The position numbers and the translations under genes are program-made. 64,000 bases of DNA from positions 16,564,129-16,628,128 of the forward strand of contig NC_052397.1 of NCBI RefSeq assembly GCF_009389715.1. Direction: 5' to 3'. Shown piece by piece: positions 57,817 to 64,000 of this stretch. Numbering within the stretch: position 1 is the first letter of the stretch; each line of letters opens with the position of its first letter. The DNA is from Phoenix dactylifera. Its lineage: Eukaryota; Streptophyta; Magnoliopsida; Arecales; Arecaceae. The notes under the pieces are model-generated. The model searched no databases and was not told where the DNA came from. It saw only the letters and a program-made list of their open reading frames with translations.

Positions 57817-59043
57817 ATGGACATGGAGGAATCCAGGAAGAACAGGTCCCCGAAGAACAACAGCGGCAGCGGCGAAGTAGCGAAAGGCTCTCGCGTTCTA
57901 TATGATGATCTCTTTCGGTTCAACATCCTCCCAAGGCTGTCCTTCAAGTCCCTCTCCAGGTGCAAGAACGTCTGCAAGGCATGGCACGGCTACATCTCCA
58001 ACAGCCCGCTCTTCGCCCTCGAGCAGTCCCGCCGCCCTTCCCCCACCTCCTCCGGCTTCGTCTTCCTCAGCTGGCGCGGCCTCGAGTTCCTGTCCCCCCC
58101 CGGCACCCCGATCGGCGTCCCCGACCCCTCCCTCTCCATCCTCAGCTCCCATCGCATCAGCCTCGTCGGCTCGACGAACGGCCTCCTCTGCGTCTACGTC
58201 CACGCCCTCTACTTCAACTTCCTCTGCGTCCTCAACCCGGCTACCGAGGAGTACGAGCCCATCCCTCAAAGCAAGCGCCGTCGCTATGGTGTCGGGCTGG
58301 CCTTCGACCCCTCAACCTCGCCGGCTCATTATTCCTTGGTCTACCCCAAACGGGATAACGTCGAGGGCGCTGTCGATGAAGTCGAGTACCAGTTCGTGGT
58401 CTTCTCTTCTTGTACGGGCGAGTGGGTGCAGTCCAGCCAGAAGGTCGCCGTCGGTGGCTTCCGGTGGCGTCATGGGACTCCAGCGTTCGCTGGAGGAGTC
58501 TTGTACTGGGACTGCGTCGAGTATTTGATATGGTTCGACCCATGCAAGGACCTCGCAGGCTGGAGGCTGCTGCCAGCAGCGGTATCAGGACGAGCTCGGC
58601 ATGCTCTCGGGGCGTCGACGGAGGGTCGGCTGACCTGCGCGGTTGTGGTGGGGGATGCGGTGGAGGTCTACGTGATCGAGGATGGCAGCCGTAGCAGCGA
58701 GGCGTGGTCGAGAAGATATCGAGTGAGCTTGGAGCAGATGGTTGAAAAGAATCGGCATGTCCTCGCCGAGTTCTGCAACACAATGCGACTGAGGGGCAGG
58801 AGCCTGTCGGAGCGGCTGTTCTCGCGGTGGTTCATGCAGCCATTGGCATTCGAGGGAGGGGACGAGCTTTACCTCTGGGTGAGGGCTGGGAATAGCATAG
58901 AGAAGAAAGTGAGGGTGCTGCGCCACGACTTGAGAACAGGAGAGGTGACACTGATCAGCAGCAATGTGAGCTTCGCGCTGGAGGAAGACCAGATCTTCAC
59001 CTACCACAATAGCATGGCTAGATTACCAAATTGGTTCAACTAG
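57817..59043 (+). CDS. F-box protein with F-box-associated region (F-box gene copy II, intact)
   Basis: Intronless, 408 residues. The F-box is at about residues 30-75 (FRFNILPRLSFKSLSRCKNV, CKAWHGYI). It is followed by an F-box-associated region with STNGLLCVYVHALYFNFLCV, LNPATEEYEP, GLAFDPSTSP, FAGGVLYWDC, YLIWFDPCKDL and LRTGEVTLISS. It is a probable SCF ubiquitin-ligase substrate receptor (family knowledge). Compared with F-box gene 1 it has one N-terminal segment (MDMEESRKNRSPKNN) instead of four repeats. This copy has the eight-C run that keeps the frame open. The GC-rich coding sequence in AT-rich surroundings is typical of monocot single-exon genes. Confidence 0.9.
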   Translation: MDMEESRKNRSPKNNSGSGEVAKGSRVLYDDLFRFNILPRLSFKSLSRCKNVCKAWHGYISNSPLFALEQSRRPSPTSSGFVFLSWRGLEFLSPPGTPIGVPDPSLSILSSHRISLVGSTNGLLCVYVHALYFNFLCVLNPATEEYEPIPQSKRRRYGVGLAFDPSTSPAHYSLVYPKRDNVEGAVDEVEYQFVVFSSCTGEWVQSSQKVAVGGFRWRHGTPAFAGGVLYWDCVEYLIWFDPCKDLAGWRLLPAAVSGRARHALGASTEGRLTCAVVVGDAVEVYVIEDGSRSSEAWSRRYRVSLEQMVEKNRHVLAEFCNTMRLRGRSLSERLFSRWFMQPLAFEGGDELYLWVRAGNSIEKKVRVLRHDLRTGEVTLISSNVSFALEEDQIFTYHNSMARLPNWFN

Positions 59044-59260
59044 CGAGATTTCCCCGATGTTTATTGCTGCTGTAACTCGTTTATAAAATTCCATTATGGG
59101 ACCACTGCACTTTTTGTTAATTTTCCGAATATAATACCAGCCTCAATAATAAAAACTGATTTAATACCATCATCCGTTTCCACCCCTTCAACGCCTCCTC
59201 TCTCTATAACTTCCACACTCGATAAGACCCAGAAGAATGCCAGCCTCTAAAGCAGTGCGT

Positions 59261-59261
<1 letters not shown>

Positions 59262-59315
<54 letters not shown>
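59262..59315. repeat. (AG)n microsatellite replacing the pectinesterase start
   Basis: About 27 AG units. Copy I has only about nine units ending GAGATGGACTTC; here the junction reads GAGAGGGACTTC. Confidence 0.9.
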
Positions 59316-59318
<3 letters not shown>

Positions 59319-60206
59319 CTTCTTTGTTTTCAGTCTTTTTGTTGTGGCTTGTTGCAGGGTCTTGAGTTGTCGGGAACCCAGATGCAGTACAAGGATTTCA
59401 TTTCTTGGGATGACTTCAGTGCAGAGAATTACTCCGGGAACTTCAACTTTAAGGACGGGGCTCACAGTCGGGTCATCCTGGTGTCGCAGGATGGGTGTGG
59501 AGATTCGACGACGGTGCAGGGAGCGGTGACTATGGTTCCAGATGGTAATAGGGAGAGAGTGAAGATATTTATTTCTTTGTATATAGGTGAGTGCGGAGAA
59601 GCCAGAAGACCGTTATGGGATTATGCAATGTACTTGATGATCTTTGTATCCTTTTTTTGTTTTTTTTTCTATAGCTTGAGTGTTTCATCCTTTTTAAGAG
59701 ATTAGGATGCTATTACGTAATGTTTTTCATCAGTCCTCATTGTTTATACCTTCAAAACTCGGGAAAAAAAAAAGAATGTTATCCGTTAACTTTAGGTCCT
59801 CAAGCTAGCTAGAAATGTATTTAGGTTTATAAGTGAGCGCTGGTCATTTGGTCAGCGAGTTCTGTTTTGGCCAGTAGTTTACTCATTTTTCTTTTCTTTT
59901 AGCTTGGTTTGAGTGTTTTTACTTTGTTTTGTTCTAGGCTTTTTAAATTTGTGATGTGCGACTCTTTTCTCCGTAGTAGCTTGCATTGTCAAACTGTTCT
60001 ACTTTTTTAACTCCTTCCTTTGTGTCAAAAACTTGCAAAGCAGCCTCCCAATTGAGAAGCCTTTGTTAATTTCTGTATTTCATTAGAGCACGGTCTCATT
60101 GCCTGGAGGTTCCTCTTTTCCACATATTGACATCACAGAACTTGGATTCTTGCAGAGAGAAGGTGATCGTTTCCATAACGAGGCCTTATATTTCATTCAT
60201 GCGTTT
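59315..60206 (+). pseudogene. QRT1-like pectinesterase copy II, degraded
   Basis: Exon 1 is recognisable ([39 protein letters not shown]), but the start codon is lost (ATG to GGG next to the AG run), one base is missing after TTGAGTTGTC, and the exon 1 end is altered (TTTATTTCTTTGTATATAGG against TTATTTCTCCAGGAGTATAT). Exon 2 begins at about 60156 (GAGAAGGTGATCGTTTCC) and breaks off near 60200. The next matching base in copy I is at about 43144, beyond the stop codon, so exons 2 (most) to 5 are deleted. The TATA core is changed as well. Confidence 0.85.
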
Positions 60207-61340
60207 CCATAACCAAGTCCATACCAATTGATGATGATGGTTGCCAATCGACGAGATCATGCATCGGCCATCATAATGCTATCTTTTGCTGACATCAACA
60301 AGGGACTTCACAATCTCATGCAGCATAGTCCAAACCATTCAGTGTGATGAACGAAAATGCTCATCATGGGTCTGTTAACCATTTCAATCAGAGTAGTTGT
60401 AAGTCCGGAAGAAAGAAGGAACAGAGCATGGATGCTGTGACACCCTTTCTAGTGTAGGTAATAACATCAGTATGGAGCCTTTCCTTAAAAGAAGATAAAG
60501 AATGAAGCCATGTGGCAGGACAAATGATTTGTAGAAGTAAATGAATGCCAGGGACTTTATTGCAAGACTTCAAATGGAAGGGGGAATGGTTCGAAGGTGA
60601 AAAAGACCATCAAACACCACTACCACTACATCTGTGACCAGAGAAGTAACATAGGTGATAACTTCACTGACCATAACATCCAGTCACAGCTGCTGAGCCG
60701 CTAATGCAAACATCCAACATACTACTACAGTGGACAAAGGCTTTCGGGATAAAGATTGTGGCAGCTTACAAGGTTCCACAAGTTCAGATAAACTTCACCT
60801 GTCTACAGATAACAAATTGGTCTCTGTTGTTCTTCAGACATTTTCCTAGTTTAGCTACATAGTGCTGCAGATAGGGCCAAAAATGATGAGATGGCACCAA
60901 GGATCACATAGAGAGACGAATACATAAACTGTCAACAGAAAACAAGACATAATTAGTTCCATATATAAAATTACCATGAAAAATTAATGTAGGCTTGGAT
61001 TATATTCCCATAACACGGCGCACCCATGACAGGGGCACCTGGAAGCACTAGTGGCACAATTGGAACAAAGCTGGAAGAGGGGCCATTCTTACCAGATACT
61101 CAAGGCCTAAATCTCGAATTAAATTGCTAGATAAGATGGCAAAAGCTTAAACTAAAAAAGTTACAAAGAACGCCAAGTCTTCAGTCAGTTCACCTCCATT
61201 ATTGTCCGAATTACAGTGCAGTTAATTTGGCCCCAGAAAGTAACATCATCTTGATTATATATGATATTCTATACGCACACGTTTACATACAAAAAAAATT
61301 AAAGCAGGCCTGGTCCAACTTCATTTGCCAGCCTTCAACT

Positions 61341-62800
61341 CTAGTCACCACCTATGCCTGCCTTTTCCTCAGAGTCTTCCTCAGAACTTTCATCCCTCAG
61401 CCGCTTTCTTGAATTAACTCGCTTCATGTTTACATCAGTTTTATCACTCAAGCTGGTTTCTGCTTGTTTATCTTCTTCATTTGAATTGGCTTGTGTGGTG
61501 ATGACATCTTGGTCTGACATTGCAGAACTACCTGATTCCACCCTCTTAGGGAAGAGTGAGGAGGAAGTTACCTTTGCTCCATGGCTAACTGAAGATATTG
61601 CTGACAAGATATCTGGCTTAGCTACGATATCGACCCACTGGTTCCCCACCCAGTCTTTAGAAATTCTTAATTTTTTTCTCTGGCATATTAAGAAGACATC
61701 TTCACCTGAATCATATGAAATTCATATATCATTTCTCCCGCTCTGAGCTGTCAATTGAGCTCTTAAAAACAGAACTAGAAATTGCAGCTCTGAGAGCCAG
61801 TTGAACAGTCCCAGACAAGCATTTGATGCATATTACTTATCAAAATCAAGCATATGTTGCAAGAAGACAGCAAGTGGTCGATAAGAAAATTCCAATATTG
61901 ATCCGTTGAAATTTTGATTGCATATCATGGTTGGTTTGTATATATTTGTTAAAAACTAAAAGGTTATGGAAGGTTTTTGTTCATCTTTATGTTATGTACT
62001 TTCATCTAAGATTCCAGGAATTTTCCTTGGTGAGTGATAAAGGTGCCTAATTAGTTCACATCCTACACTAGTACCTTGTCTGCATGAGCCAAATCATCAG
62101 AGCCAAAAAGGAGGATTTCTTTTTTAGAATTATGTGGTACCTCATCTGAAAATACAATTTAAATGGCAAAGGTACTAACAACTCCAGACAAGGTTCCTGA
62201 GTAAAATAAATAATGCATTTCTACATAACTGGTTAAAGGTATGCGCTGCATGCAAACCTCTATTCACATAAGTATTGTTCTTTTCTCCTGAATGACCCTT
62301 TGTTTTTTTTTTTTTTTTGGCTAAGGCAATGACCCTTTGTTAGAAATCCTTTTTCTTACTAATAATTTCAAATCACCATGTGAGAAGGGACACTATGGGA
62401 GACTGGAAATCAATAGCACAAGCAGATGTGTCTCACTACCATACTCACCCCAGATTCTCAACTAAAACATAGAATGGGTGGCAGCTAGAACAGAACAACC
62501 ATATGAACAAAAATGTCTTAAAAAGGGGGAATAACAGTGTAGCAACTCAAAGTTCAAACAAATGAGGAAGCACATACCTGGAAAATATACTTGCCGACTA
62601 TCATCTCCACAGCTGTCTGTTCCAACCACAACCCCTTCCCACCAGCCGTCATTCCACCATGCATCCACCGGGGTTCCATTAAGAAATGCAACACTATCGA
62701 GAAAATGATCACATGTGGGATAAGGACGAATTGTTGGGCGGCCTGAGCATCTCATGCCTAATTTATCAGGAGCCGCTGGTCTGAAGGCAGGGATCCATTC
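61341..62800 (-). CDS. Agenet/Tudor-like domain protein, C-terminal exons
   Basis: Two exons read on the minus strand: 62800-62578 (acceptor TGTAG|GAATGG, donor CCAG|GTATGT) and 61705-61341 (acceptor TTCAG|GTGAAG), joining in phase. The first encodes [28 protein letters not shown] and [19 protein letters not shown]; the second begins [20 protein letters not shown], then [19 protein letters not shown]. It ends in a Ser/Asp/Glu-rich tail with [16 protein letters not shown]. The WW.DGWWEG.V ... VYFPGE ... LR.S.DW pattern fits the plant Agenet domain, as in Arabidopsis proteins that pair Agenet with BAH (for example At1g68580, from memory); such proteins read chromatin. About 195 residues are visible. 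Upstream exons were not found up to base 64000 and may lie beyond the edge, or this may be a gene fragment left by the duplication. Confidence 0.65.
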
Positions 62801-62880
62801 CTACAGCATACAAACTGACAAACATAAAATCTAGCGAGACAGGTGTATCAAATTAAATAAACCTTCAATCAATTCCTAGA

Positions 62881-63345
62881 TTCAGAGACACTGTTCAATA
62901 ATGCATTTGCAATAGATCTTGCAATCAAGGGATATAGTGCTTAGGAAGAAGGCAGATTCCTAGCAATGGATTATAAGATCACCAAAGTTCGATAAAGAAT
63001 AACACAGTTTAAATAACAAAAAATTATATATAAAATAAGAAAATATGATAAAAGAGAAAAAGTGAATTAAGGAAACACTATCACATATTCACATTTATTG
63101 GAGCACTTAAATCAGCATAACATTGCATGCTAATTAGTGAAATTACAGGTTGTCCCCACAAACCATAGGATAGTATTAGTTTATCATGTATAGAAACATG
63201 ATCAATTATTCAAGAGGGTTCATGCAACTAGCAAGTCTGTATATGTTGAATACTCAATCAAAGAAATAAAAAAAATCAAAGAATTGCTAGAAACTATAAC
63301 TGAGTTGGTCTGAGTGCCAATTGAAAAATAGTTCAACTATCCATC
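62881..63345. other. Right-hand flank of the duplication, no gene seen
   Basis: AT-rich sequence that no longer matches copy I (divergence after CAATCAATTCCTA). It would be intron or upstream sequence of the Agenet-type gene if that gene continues. Confidence 0.4.
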
Positions 63346-63804
63346 TGTCATGCCCTGAACCTAACATCTAGGTGCGGGCATGTAACACGGGCACACACTC
63401 CCTAAGGCAGAGCCATAGAGAATATGCTAGGCTTGAGATGAATGAAATTCACACAATACCAACAAGTATAATTAAATCACTCCACCAACATTAAATCATC
63501 AACTAGTTCAATTACAAATTTTTCGATTTCCATCCGTATCAGTAAAATAAGAGAAATAACTAACTAACTAATGATTAGTTGTACGAACTCCATGTCCCTC
63601 CCATTTGAAACTATGCCTCTTGTGACTCTGAAAAAAATAAGAAGAGTATGAGCTTTTCCAGCCCAGTAAAAATCCCAAACCGTTATACCATAAGTAATAA
63701 AAAATAATCAATTAACAATACCAGATAAATGAATATCGTATCAATACTCAGAAAGCTCATAAATAACATGCACATAAGTTCTCATTATCATTTTTTTCAA
63801 AGAA

Positions 63805-63856
<52 letters not shown>

Positions 63857-64000
63857 AATGTAACTAATTGTTTAACACCAATTCTTAAGTCATGTCATCC
63901 GTTTTTCATTAACTTGATTTCTAGATTTCTTAGTAATTAACTTCCGGCTTTGGACTAACCAAGATCATGACTCAGTCTAAGACTAATATTGTATCACGTT
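63346..64000. mobile_element. Possible LTR-like repeat fragment at the window edge
   Basis: TGTCATGCCCTGAACCTAAC followed by GGGCATGTAACACGGGCACA resembles the start of plant LTRs with TGTCACGCCC-type ends. Only one putative end is visible. No primer-binding site, coding domain or second LTR is in the window, so family and age cannot be judged. Confidence 0.25.
63807..63854. repeat. (AT)n microsatellite
   Basis: 48 bp of uninterrupted AT repeat. Confidence 0.95.

Larger units (their letters stand above)
57371..59163. repeat. Duplicated block B (F-box block), copy II
   Basis: Counterpart of 34388-36165. Its right end passes straight into block D: AATAAAAACTGATTTA is followed by ATACCATCATCCGTTTCC, skipping block C. 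Confidence 0.9.
59161..62880. repeat. Duplicated block D, copy II
   Basis: Counterpart of 40748-45900, lacking pectinesterase exons 2 (most) to 5 and with about 210 extra bases at about 59590-59800. Confidence 0.85.

Overview
The window is plant nuclear DNA. Intron-rich genes have GT..AG splice sites, and one encodes a plastid protease subunit with a transit-peptide-like N-terminus. A plant Mediator subunit, a QUARTET1-type pectinesterase and plant-type SINE and MITE repeats are also present. Coding exons that are GC-rich at their 5' ends, beside AT-rich introns, suggest a monocot, perhaps of the palm/banana/grass (commelinid) group. The species cannot be fixed from the sequence alone. All gene models come from reading splice sites and translations by eye.

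Left part (1-31 kb), ordinary single-copy genes. An ANP32-type acidic leucine-rich protein (minus strand) runs off the left edge. ClpR4, a ClpP-related chloroplast protease subunit, has nine exons over 11 kb. MED32 is a single-exon Mediator tail subunit. A small membrane protein resembling DUF1195 has three exons. Between and inside them lie non-autonomous DNA transposons (a MULE-like element with a 10-bp target duplication, a PIF/Harbinger-like element in ClpR4 intron 3, a purine-rich MITE, and a MULE-like element holding a small ORF) and a tRNA-derived SINE.

Right part (31-63 kb), a rearranged segmental duplication. Four blocks occur twice. Copy I (about 31.3-45.9 kb) has order A, B, C, D; copy II (about 51.7-62.9 kb) has order C, A, B, D. 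Block B carries an F-box gene, C a CST-complex STN1 gene (minus), D a QRT1-like pectinesterase gene plus the 3' end of an Agenet/Tudor-like gene (minus). Decay is complementary: F-box, STN1 and Agenet look intact in copy II and broken in copy I, while the pectinesterase is intact in copy I and wrecked in copy II. Each gene therefore keeps one working-looking copy. The F-box block is nearly identical between copies while the other blocks differ by several percent, which suggests later gene conversion or a separate, younger duplication. A more diverged F-box paralogue with a fourfold 75-bp repeat in its N-terminus lies only in copy I.

No rRNA, intact tRNA, CRISPR or organellar insertion was seen. 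The right edge may enter an LTR-like repeat. The strongest candidate for new biology is the reciprocal gene decay in the rearranged duplication.
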